The notes beneath the pieces were generated by a model. That model made no database searches, had not been told where the DNA came from, and saw only the letters and a program-made list of their open reading frames with translations. Positions 25,898-37,800 of a DNA stretch of 64,000 nucleotides are shown here, piece by piece. The DNA comes from Bugulina stolonifera (lineage: Eukaryota > Bryozoa > Gymnolaemata > Cheilostomatida > Bugulidae): positions 15,125,001 through 15,189,000 of the forward strand of contig OW285196.1 of assembly GCA_935421135.1 (NCBI GenBank), written 5' to 3'. The stretch's first letter is position 1. The number at the start of each line of letters is the position of its first letter. Both the position numbers and the translations under genes were made by a program.

Positions 25898-28800
25898 CTA
25901 GTCTGCTGGTACAGCGCTATTAATAGGTATGACCTGTGTGCCTCCACTGGAACTAGTCTTGCAATGAGCTAAAACTCCAGATATGGTGATTACTAGGAAC
26001 TCTATAAATTCCACCAGAGTTAGTAGACTTGCTCCAATACATACTCCCAGTGTTCCACCAAGACTTGCTGAAACACAAATATGCAAGATATGCATCTCAT
26101 TGGCCCTTACGTGAGCAATCACAGTTCTAAGCAAATACATTGTAGATAATGTTGTTAATAATTGTGAGATTTAGAATAAGTGCAAAATAGTCAAACATAG
26201 TACGGATTTGATAAACATTTTAGTTAACAAGAAATTTCAGTAGCGAAAAGTTTGAGGGTGGTGATCCTCGATTCTCTCCGAGTACATTGTAGCTCATGTT
26301 AGTTATGAGTCACAACATAACAGCAGTGTTGAACATCAAATATTTGGTAAAAAAATACAATAGAAGTTGTCGTCCAAGCAGATATACTGTAGTGCTATTA
26401 CCTTCTACATGTACATGTAACATGATCATACCAAGTATGGCAGTACAGACACTTACCAACCATGTCAGATACCTTATAGGCTACTCTTTCTTCCAGCAGC
26501 TCATAAGACATCTGTCCATAGTAGAGATCAACTGCAACGTAGTTCTTCTTCATGTACTCCTTTGAAACTGAATCAAAAGAACTCAAATGCATTTCTTACA
26601 GCACACACTATAGAAAGACGGGATAGTAAAAGGCACACACTTTATAAAGACGGGATAGTAAAAGGCACACACTATAGAAAGACGGAATAGTAAAAGGCAC
26701 ACACTGTAGAACGACGGGATAGTAAAAGGCACACACTTTATAAAGACGGGATAGTAAAAGGCACACACTATAGAAAGACGGAATAGTAAAAGGCAGACAC
26801 TATAGAAAGACGGGATAGTAAAAGGCACACACTATAGAAAGACGGGATAGTAAAAGGCACACACTGTAGAAAGACGGGATAGTAAAAGGCACACACTTTA
26901 TAAAGACGGGATAGTAAAAGGCACACACTATAGAAAGACGGAATAGTAAAAGGCAGACACTATAGAAAGACGGGATAGTAAAAGTGTAATCCGTGAAAAT
27001 CAAGAAAATTGGTAAAATGTTAAACCTTTGAACAGAATTCAAACGAATCGCATTATTTGTACCCCATTATATTTTCGAAGAAGCTATTAAGTGAACTTCT
27101 GTACTGCGCTTATCTAATATACACTTTTGGCACAGATACTCCTAAAGAGGATATTACCGAATCTGTGGATGAAAGCCTATCGGCTTCCGTAATGATGTAG
27201 CCTCGCTGGTTCACATCACATTGTTCTGTTTATGCTAGTTTTACATGTTGGATTTAGTCATCCTACATGTAGTTCATTCTGAGTGGTTACTTAGTATCCA
27301 TGGTGTCTTTTTAGTCAATAAACAGCCTACAGAATGCTAACGTACACAGACAGTCATGTACATGTAACACATGGGTTCTGGTGATTTCACACAGTGAAGT
27401 GGAGGATACGGGCACATAGCCAAAGCTTCACCATAAATAACTAGATGTTTGTATTCTTCCAATGACAATCATCACAATCATGTTGAAAGGTTTTCGCCAC
27501 AGTACAGTACATACCACAGTACAGTGCATACCACAGTACAGTACATACCACATTACAGTACATACCACAGTACAGTGCATACCACAGTACAGTACATACC
27601 ACAGTACAGTGCATACCACAGTACAGTGCATACCACAGTACAGTACATACCACAGTACAGTACATACCACAGTACAGTACATACCACATTACAGTACATA
27701 CCACAGTACAGTGCATACCACAGTACAGTGCATACCACAGTGCAGTGCATACCACAGTACAGTACATACCACAGTACAGTGCATACCACAGTACAGTGCA
27801 TACCACAGTACAGTGCATACCACAGTACAGTGCATACCACAGTACAGTGCATACCACAGTACAGTGCATACCACAGTACAGTACATACCACAGTACAGTG
27901 CATACCACAGTACAGTGCATACCACAGTGCAGTGCATACCACAGTACAGTACATACCACAGTACAGTGCATACCACAGTACAGTGCATACCACAGTACAG
28001 TGCATACCACAGTACAGTGCATACCACAGTACAGTGCATACCACAGTGCAGTGCATACCACAGTACAGTACATACCACAGTACAGTACATACCACAGTAC
28101 AGTACATACCACAGTACAGTACATACCACAGTACAGTACATACCACAGTGCAGTACATACCACATTGCAGTACATACCACAGTACAGTGCATACCACAGT
28201 ACAGTGCATACCACAGTGCAGTACATACCACAGTACAGTACATACCACAGTGCAGTACATACCACATTACAGTACATACCACAGTACAGTGCATACCACA
28301 GTCCAGTGCATACCACAGTACAGTGCATACCACAGTCCAGTGCATACCACAGTACAGTGCATACCACAGTGCAGTACATACCACAGTACAGTGCATACCA
28401 CAGTACAGTGCATACCACAGTGCAGTACATACCACAGTACAGTACATACCACAGTGCAGTACATACCACATTACAGTACATACCACAGTACAGTGCATAC
28501 CACAGTGCAGTGCATACCACATTACAGTACATACCACAGTACAGTGCATACCACAGTACAGTGCATACCACAGTACAGTACATACCACAGTGCAGTACAT
28601 ACCACAGTACAGTACATACCACAGTGCAGTACATACCACATTACAGTACATACCACAGTACAGTGCATACCACAGTGCAGTGCATACCACATTACAGTAC
28701 ATACCACAGTACAGTGCATACCACAGTACAGTGCATACCACAGTACAGTACATACCACAGTACAGTACATACAGGGGTGGGACTAGCGCGGTTGAAACGC

Positions 28801-31800
28801 TATTCGATTGTGCTAATCTCTTCTTTTGCAGCAGCGAACTGCTGTGACATGCTTCTTTCAATTTATGTTAATTTTTAATAGCGTTTCAACCAATACTCTT
28901 TTATTTTCAGCCCAATCTGCTATTAGCTAGTAGCTAGTAACGAGTGCCATTGCGGCTGCAGCCATTTCTGGCCGTCTTTTATGTTAGAAGTCTAAAATAC
29001 TAATAGTTTAACCACAAATATATAATATTTTAGACATTGACAGAAAATCATGGGGAGATAAGTCTAAATTTTATTTTGTACATGTATTACTGCTTCAATA
29101 GTACATGTACAACTGTACAACACTAATGCTTCTACAATTTCCACAGAGAGACAATTTGAAGATTATATATGTGATGCCTAATACACATGCATTTGACTTG
29201 GCTATATTACATTGAGTATGTTGCTGCTACCCTGATACCTTCTTATCACGTTATCAATGATGTTTCAAATCCATGACGAAGCCCTAGTGTGCATTGTAGA
29301 AAATAATATACATGTAAACACAATATGAACTCTGCAGAACAATGTAGCTGAAGAGAAGTAAACAAGAAATAGCTGTGTTTGTGCTTTTTAATTTTCATGG
29401 AAATAAATGGGTGCCTTTGAATTGCTCTCTCAAATCTGATTTGAGAGAAGACAACTTCTAATTAATAGCGATTCAGCGGATATAAAAGCTATTCTCTATA
29501 TTTAAATTTCACTATCACATAGGCAGATTCTCTATTCTTGTAGTGAATAGCTAATAGCACACATTTCTCTATTCTTAAAACTATCGACTCCCACCCCTGA
29601 GTACATACCATACATGTAGTACTGTGCATACCATACATGTAGTACTGTACATACCATACATGTAGTACTGTACATACCATACATGTTAGTAGTAGTGTAC
29701 ATATCATACATGTAGTACTGTACATACCATACAAAAAAGTCATGTAGTACTGTACATGTATACCACAGTACTGTACATACCATACATGTAGTACAGTACA
29801 TACCATACATGTAGTACAGTACATACCATACATGTTAGTAGTAGTGTACATATCATAGAAATGTACATACCGTTAGTGTATTTTTTCATCTCATATGCAT
29901 GTCTGTCACTTGGGTATGTATAACTAGACAGCTTAGCAAAATATTGGGTTTCCTCACAGCTAGAGGCGCAGGAACACAACTCCAAATATTTAGAGCTAGC
30001 GAAGTATTCCCCTACAAATGAATCAACAAAAGCAGTTGAATAGTAGACTTTAGAATTAATCACATAATCCATTGAATATTAGAAAATAAAGCCCAATTAT
30101 ATTATCTACTGCTGCCAATTGAATAAAATAATGATATACCTAAAGAGATCAAAATTGAAGGCATCACAAGTAAACTCAGCTTTCTAAACTCTTAAGGTGT
30201 CTTCGCGACCTAAACTTCAGACCCAGGCTGATTTACGAAAATATTTTCCGGCACATATTCGTCACAAGGTCGCGAACACACCAGGCTGAGTCAAAAGCAA
30301 AATCCTCATTTGTGCGCGAAGAAATCAGGTGTGCCGATGAGCTAGGGATGGTTTCGTCCGGCCAAGCAAAATCCCAGGCCAATAGCTCTTCTGGCCTAGG
30401 CTGGACATCTTGTGAGTTTTACTTCCGACCCAGGTCCGTCCAAGAGGTCGCAAAGACACCTTTAGCCTTAATCACTATGAATAAGTTCAATATTTCTCAG
30501 TGATGGTTTACCAGAACAAATGGGCTAGCACTAAGATGGGCAGACAGAGTCATACAGTCCGCACGCTGCTTCTACTAGATTTGTTTACATAAGGTTATAA
30601 TATTTGTCACGTACACGTACATGTAGCTCACCTAAATAACCTGGTAAACTGTCTACTGATTATATGGACTTACTTCTAGCCGGTGTAACACATTCCACCA
30701 TCTCTCTGAAGTTACACACCTTGGAGTCGTTCAGAGCTTCAACAGAAATAACTGCCTTAGATACATTGTATTGTTAGCATAATCCAGTGCAGCACTGTTT
30801 CAAGCACTCAGGGTACATGTTGGCTGAACAAATGTGACATAAGCTGTGTATGTCAGGAATACAAGCAGTGGCAAGCAGTGACGTTATGAAAATTAGTTTT
30901 TATTGCGCAACTACCCATAGATACAGTGACATTTCTAGTTTAAATATTCAGGTATGTTATGATATAACAAGCAGGTTCTGCATGGCTATGGTATTGTGAT
31001 GGTACGCCCAGTCGTATCTTACATCTGACACTCATTATTGCGTGCATACATGTATATATCTGCTTGTACTTTACTCTTATATTGTTATATATGATTGTAT
31101 GATTATATCTAAGTCTTTTAATGCCTTTTATACCCATGTACAGAGGCCCGACCTCTCAGAATCCATTGATATTCATTTTGTACATGAATTGGACCATTAT
31201 AAGCAACTTTTGTAGAACCCGACCTATTTTGGGTCGGCCGTCGGGCTTCCGGCGGCCATCTTGTTGCGCAACTTCCGGACGACCACACGTCGTCTTTTCC
31301 CGACGTGTGGTCGTCCGGAAGTCCTTATACTATATAAAGGGCACTGTTTTACTGTTCATTGTCTCAGTCTACACTTGGCTTTCAATAAAGACACATCTAT
31401 ACTTGATACAGGGACTTTCTCTTCCTTTTACTAGGTCATTCGCTTTGCGAACCGCCTACTAGGTTGAATTACTCTCTTTCACTGTATAGTCTGAAGGTCG
31501 GACTTGAGATCAGATGGGTCGTCTTTGGTAGTATTTGGGCTACTGAGACCGCTCGATCTTTCATGTAATGCGAAGTCCTATTACCACTCATAGGCACTTC
31601 ATTTCTGGGTCGATAGTCGTCCAAGGACGACCGCACCAAATCACAGAAACCATTACATTGGTGGCAGCGGTGGGATTCTAAGGTCGTACTCTTACGATAC
31701 GAAGAGAAGGAAGGTGACCTCGGACTCGGGTGACCGGCCGACCTCATTCTTCAATACTTCTACGGCAATTTAGGACTCGGACCCGGGAACCTTGGATACG

Positions 31801-34800
31801 AGAAGGTGACAAACGCTAAAGTGCACCCATAATTCTCGTGGTTCCGCTGGATGTAGCCCGACCTACGCCGGATCTTCAATCAAAGACCGACCTCGGATCC
31901 AGAACAGATTGACGGTACTCAGTACGACCATTAGGCCGACACGGCCTAACAAACCAAAGCAGTTTTACTCACTACCCGACACCCTACCGACATGGACCGA
32001 ATAAGGAACCTGCTTCAGCAGGTAATGTACCAGGCCGAGCAGGACCTCAAAACACTCAGCTACAACGGACAAGAGGACGTCGAACTCTTCATAGAAGACT
32101 TCACCGCTATGGCAGAGCGTTGCAACTGGAATGACAGAGCACGCCTCATACGGCTTAGAGCCGCCCTACACGGGCCCGCACAAGAATGCGGCCGACCCCG
32201 ATCAGTCGAAGAGATATTTTCCCGACTGAGGGAACAGTATGGACTATCTGCCAGAGAAGCCCGATGGAAGCTGTCCACCCTGGAACAGCCAGCCCACACG
32301 TCACTCAGAGACTATGCAGCTCTCATCCGCAGACTGATGGCAACAGCCTTTGAAGGAGCACCCCCTGCATCTTTGGAAGAGTGGGCTGTAGAGAAGTTCT
32401 GCCTCTCAGTCCACGACCGTGGCCTACGCTGGTACTACACATGGTTACAGCCCGATGATATGGAGGAAGCCCTGGAAACCGGAACAGCCTTCCAGAGTAA
32501 CAAGGGTGGCAAGGCCAACCCTCCAAAGCCACAAGAGGAGCTTCCCGCCGACCTCCTACGGAAAGCCCTACATACCCTCCTACAGAAATGTCAAGGCACA
32601 GATGACGGGCCGACGGACACACTAGAACCCGTCCCAGTAGACGAACCCATTCCTACTGGAGCCCAGCAAGGAGAAGGTGGACCACCCCACATTGGTCGTC
32701 CACAAAGGCCGACGGATACATCTGAACCCGTCCCAGTAGATGAACCCATTCCTACTGAGGCCAAACCCAAGAAGAGTGGACCAAACCACAATGGTCGTCC
32801 ACAAAGGCCGACGGATACATCAGAACCCGTCCCAGTAGATGAACCCATTCCTACTGCGGCCAAACCCAAGAAGAGTGGACCAAACCACAATGGTCGTCCA
32901 CTGAGGCCGACGGACACATCAGAACCCGTCCTAGTGGAAGAACCTATACCCACTAAGCCTAAAGTCAAGAGTAGCCACTCCAAACAGAAAACCCCACGGG
33001 TAACTAGCCCATCACACTCCAGGCCGACGGCGTCACCTACACCCGTCACAGTGGATGAACCTAAACCCACTAGGCCAACACCAGGCAAGAAACGACCCCA
33101 CTCAAAGCCGGACACATCCGAAGTGACCACAGATCACCCCCCAAGGCTGAAAGGACGACTCATATGTCCCGCCCCGTCGGACCAAACCTCACAAGGTAAA
33201 CCCGACCTATCCTCAACTCAGAAGGATCAACAGGATCTGGCCACGTCCAGACCCGACACTAATCAGCAATTGATTCCCGCCCAAATTCAGTATGCCCCGA
33301 CGGACGACTTATCGTGTGTAGAACTGCCAGACACTACAGTCCAAGTCCGCGGCCTGAGGATCGACACGGAGCAAACCGTGCTGGACCAAACCAGAGAGCT
33401 ACCTCTGAACCTCTCGAAGAATGTTCAAGTTTCAACAGCCCGACCTGATCCAGAGGACGCGAAATGTCGCGTAGCCGAACCTCAAGACATAATCCCAACG
33501 ACGGAGATACAGTCTATACTGCCAGCAGTTCAAGTACACAAAGCAAAACGCTCTTGTACGGAATCTAGCATTGCCGAACAGTTTCAGCCGAAAATACAGA
33601 TTGCCGAACTCTCGAAGTCCCCTAAAGTGGATAAGAAGCAATCGAAGGCAACTATTGCCGTGTTCCCGCGCTTATTTGACGAGTCGAACAAAGAAAATGT
33701 GCCTGAGGCATTGCCTACAATTGAGCCAATTGCTCATCCCTCGGCTAGTATAAATACGACAGCTCACAGACGAGTAGTCCTTTCTCGTCCAGCACTTCAC
33801 CGAAGCACATGTATCCCTACATGTGGCAACTCCTGCACTCCTCGCGTCACTGGTGAAGTTAATAGCAGCACTCGTATCCTTTCTCATTCTCGTGCAGACG
33901 AGACGGCTACTCCTTCTAGTATGGATCACTCCAACCAGCCTGTCTTCACGGCTGAAGGTAAGCAAATCTCAGTGTTACCAGTAAGGACTGAATCAGAATT
34001 AGAGGTACAATCAACACCTGTGAGACTGTCAGGCATGAATTCTCTCTCCCTCCCCACTCGGCATAGACCAGTCGGGACAGAGGAGAATTCCCCTGAACAT
34101 TCTCACAGGAAAGAGCATGAGTTAGAAGGCGGAGGCTACACATCAGATGAATTATGTGTTGTAGATGCATCTCCTCTACGGAAGACGCTCACGCCAGACG
34201 GCACGCCTCCACCCACTCCACCTCCTGTTACCTCTACCCTGAAGTTAGCTACAATTAAGCTGCACAAACTCACTGACAAGCTGCCCATAGAGTCGTCCCA
34301 GCATTCCGGAGCCACTAAGCCATGGATTAGTACCTTCACTCAACAAGCCCGAGACGACTTGGCTAGAAGGAGTCAACCTAACCTCAAATGTGCAAAGTGT
34401 GGCTTCTCCGGCACCCTCAAGAGACTGAACATTCACATTTGGCAGCACTTTGCCCGCTTCTACTGTCGCTGCGGACGCAGCTCAGTTAGCCGTGATGCTC
34501 TAGGCCATCACTTCAGTCGGAGATCCAGTATCTGTGGGAAACGTCTTTTCCTCACGGACGGGCCCAGCTATGGGGCCCTCATGGAATGGTGGGGCGTAAA
34601 GGATCCCCCACCATTTCTACCATGTCGTCCTACTATGGACGGACAGTCGGGGACAAATAAACCAGTTTATTTGCCCAGCTCCTCCTCCACAAGGAAGCGA
34701 CCTCCCAAGAGACGGCACAGCCCATCTCCAGAACAGACCCCCGACTCCGCACCTTCTGATGCTACCTCCTCCTCTTCCTCGTCGCCTACCACTCCTGCTG

Positions 34801-37800
34801 GACCTTCTCTCTGGCGACCTCCTGCTAGTACCTCCGCAGTAAGTGTCGGCCCCCCTGGCCGACGCGGACGTCTACCCTCTTGGAAGACAAGGCCTGCTCC
34901 AAGGAAGAGTATGCCTGCTCCTCAGTCAGGCCCTCTCTACGAAGGCTCTCCACCCAAGGTCTCATGTGCAGCTTCTTGTACAGCTTCTCCGACTCTACTG
35001 ATCGAGCCACTGCAGTCCAGGCCCACACTAGAGGTCTCACCGCACCGCTCTCCTTATACACCTGCCAGGGACCTACTCCGAGCCACTCCAGACTCTCCTG
35101 CCGTCCAGTCCCCACCTCCTGCATCTCCTGTACTAACTCAGCCGAATGCCACACGTCCTGCATCCCCGGATCCGTCGTTCATGCAACAACTTGCTGAACT
35201 CAAGCCACGGATTCACTACCTTGCCAGCCGTCAACAGGTGGGGGACACTCTACGCCAACACCTGGAACCTCTCTATGCTCGAGAAATAGCTCTTCGTGAA
35301 CTAGCCAACCAGCATCTAAACCACCCCCGACAACTCCAGCTTGTACAAGCAGACTTGGATATAGTATCCAGAGAATCCACACTGTACCGTACCCTTCTTA
35401 ACTTGACACTAGAGACACCCATGACCTAGTGTGAGGGGGCTATGTGATGGTACGCCCAGTCGTATCTTACATCTGACACTCATTATTGCGTGCATACATG
35501 TATATATCTGCTTGTACTTTACTCTTATATTGTTATATATGATTGTATGATTATATCTAAGTCTTTTAATGCCTTTTATACCCATGTACAGAGGCCCGAC
35601 CTCTCAGAATCCATTGATATTCATTTTGTACATGAATTGGACCATTATAAGCAACTTTTGTAGAACCCGACCTATTTTGGGTCGGCCGTCGGGCTTCCGG
35701 CGGCCATCTTGTTGCGCAACTTCCGGACGACCACACGTCGTCTTTTCCCGACGTGTGGTCGGCCGGAAGTCCTTATACTATATAAAGGGCACTGTTTTAC
35801 TGTTCATTGTCTCAGTCTACACTTGGCTTTCAATAAAGACACATCTATACTTGATACAGGGACTTTCTCTTCCTTTTACTAGGTCATTCGCTTTGCGAAC
35901 CGCCTACTAGGTTGAATTACTCTCTTTCACTGTATAGTCTGAAGGTCGGACTTGAGATCAGATGGGTCGTCTTTGGTAGTATTTGGGCTACTGAGACCGC
36001 TCGATCTTTCATGTAATGCGAAGTCCTATTACCACTCATAGGCACTTCATTTCTGGGTCGATAGTCGTCCAAGGACGACCGCACCAAAACACAGAAACCA
36101 TTACAGTATTACTTGTTGTGGTGCTATATTGATTCCATGGCCTAATAAACGGTGTTATTCAGCTCTCCTTCTGCCACCATGTTTGTACTTCTGTGCCATT
36201 TACCAATAAAATACACAGATATTTATTGATTAAATATGTCATAAGAGGTTCCAATTAAATATACATTGTATAAGTATGTGTGGGAATTAATATTATGTTA
36301 GTATTCAAGTGAAAAGGTACATACAGTTGTATTTACTTTGCAACCTTTAAAATATAAAAAAATGTCAACATATTTTATGCTAACAATGAAATATTGATAT
36401 TTTGTTACGTTCTCAGGATAATATTTTTCAGTTTGCTTGATTTTGTGGTTAGGTAATGAGGATTGACCATTGCCCATTGGCCATTGACCATTGACCATTG
36501 ACCATTGCCCTAGGGTGTAGGCCTATTTATGTTCATATAACACTGTAAGTTATAAAGTTTCAGTGTCTTAGTAGGTGACAAATTTCCCTCTTAAGAAAGT
36601 AACTTACATTGTATGTGTGTGACTGTAGTGTAGGTTGCAGATTCTACTAGACATAGTTTCAAACCATGAAAGTGTATGAATCATGACACAAGGTGAGCTG
36701 TCAATGTTTTAGTGGCAAACAAAAACTTACGAGGGTGGAGGAAGTCTACACAGCCGCAGGCTCTTAGAATATGGGAGATCAGACACTCATGGCTGCATGC
36801 TTCTCTTGAGTATGGAGTATAGAAGTGGAGTGGGTTGGGCTGTGTCTTGGTGTCAAAGCAGTTGGACTGATTGTCGTCAGCAGGTGGAGGAACTCTCTTG
36901 GTCTATAACCAGAGTCTCTGCTTATGTTAAACAGTTAAATTCCACAATAATGTTTTATATACTTTGCCTTAGTATAATGTGTAATATTGTTGTGGTTTAG
37001 CTGCATGTAGATTCCCTCAAGTGATGAAGAAGCTAAATCTGCCTTGTGGTCTGAAACCCTTCCAGTTTTAATTTTAATCGAATAATTGTGACTACTGTCA
37101 TCATGGCTTTCAGAACTCAAAGTTACTGAAAGACCCAATAACAAGTGAATAAAGAGGTAACCATAGACTCAGGCTCTGACCACAGAATCAGGCCCTGGCT
37201 ATAGTCTCAGGCCCTGAATTACCTTCTTCTTCTGTATAGTCATGACAGTATGGGTACCAGTTGCTACTCCATAGCTTAACTCCGATACCAGAGGTATTAC
37301 ATTCTTGTCATGCATTGCAACCTATGATATACAGACCAAGAGATATACATGTATATCATACACTGTACTATATGCATATATTATTATTCCACACTTCTCC
37401 ACAACTACATGACTTGTAATAATATCTTATTAGTATTTTTTTATATTTATACAACATGTAGGTAGTAAATATGTCACTATTACATTATTATATTACATCT
37501 ACAACTAACTACTAAACATCATACCAAATCAAGTCACTTAAATTCCTTGATTCTCAAGATTTCTAGGTATTGGAAAATGTTGGTGTGGTTAAGAAATTTT
37601 ATCTGTTAAGTAATAGCACTAGATATATTTTTGGGGTTTTCACTCCTGATATTTTGATGCCAGTACTGGTATCAATTTATTCCAATGGAATAATTGTATA
37701 GCTAAACATGTTTGTAGAAAGCAGTTTTGCACGATTATTCTATACCTACAGAGAATCCCTCTGAGAGAGAGAAGGGTCCTGTGTAGTACTCATGAGTCAA

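Larger units (their letters stand above)
30995..31657 (+). repeat. 5' LTR
   Basis: 663 bp. Holds a perfect 22-bp-arm hairpin (31271-31322), TATATAAA at 31331-31338 and AATAAA at 31384-31389, so U3, R and U5 can be placed around a transcription start near 31360. Confidence 0.93.
30995..36105 (+). mobile_element. LTR retrotransposon, non-autonomous, Gag only
   Basis: 5111-bp element in intron 7 of channel copy A, opposite in strand to the host gene. Two 663-bp LTRs (30995-31657, 35443-36105) begin TGTGATGGT and end ACCATTACA. They differ at just two positions (31314 vs 35762 and 31641 vs 36089), so the insertion is recent. Flanking GTAT (30991-30994, 36106-36109) is the likely target duplication. 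A primer-binding site, one long Gag-like ORF and a polypurine tract are in the expected order. No protease, reverse transcriptase, RNase H or integrase is present and there is no room for them, so it must depend on enzymes from another element. Layout resembles the Gag-only terminal-repeat elements known in plants; the superfamily (probably Ty3/gypsy) is inferred. Confidence 0.93.

Noticed and set aside
27441..28878. Overlapping ORFs of 235-461 codons on both strands
   Set aside because: They are translations of the 17-bp array, open on both strands because the unit has no stop in any frame; no unique domain is present.
31121..31462. 113-codon ORF within the LTR, also at 35569-35910
   Set aside because: It crosses U3, TATA box and polyadenylation signal of the LTR; not a plausible gene.
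36997..37144. Possible extra exon of channel copy A (ORF with LSSESHDDSSHNYSIK)
   Set aside because: Exons 6 and 7 already join in phase 0, and copy B has nothing at this place.
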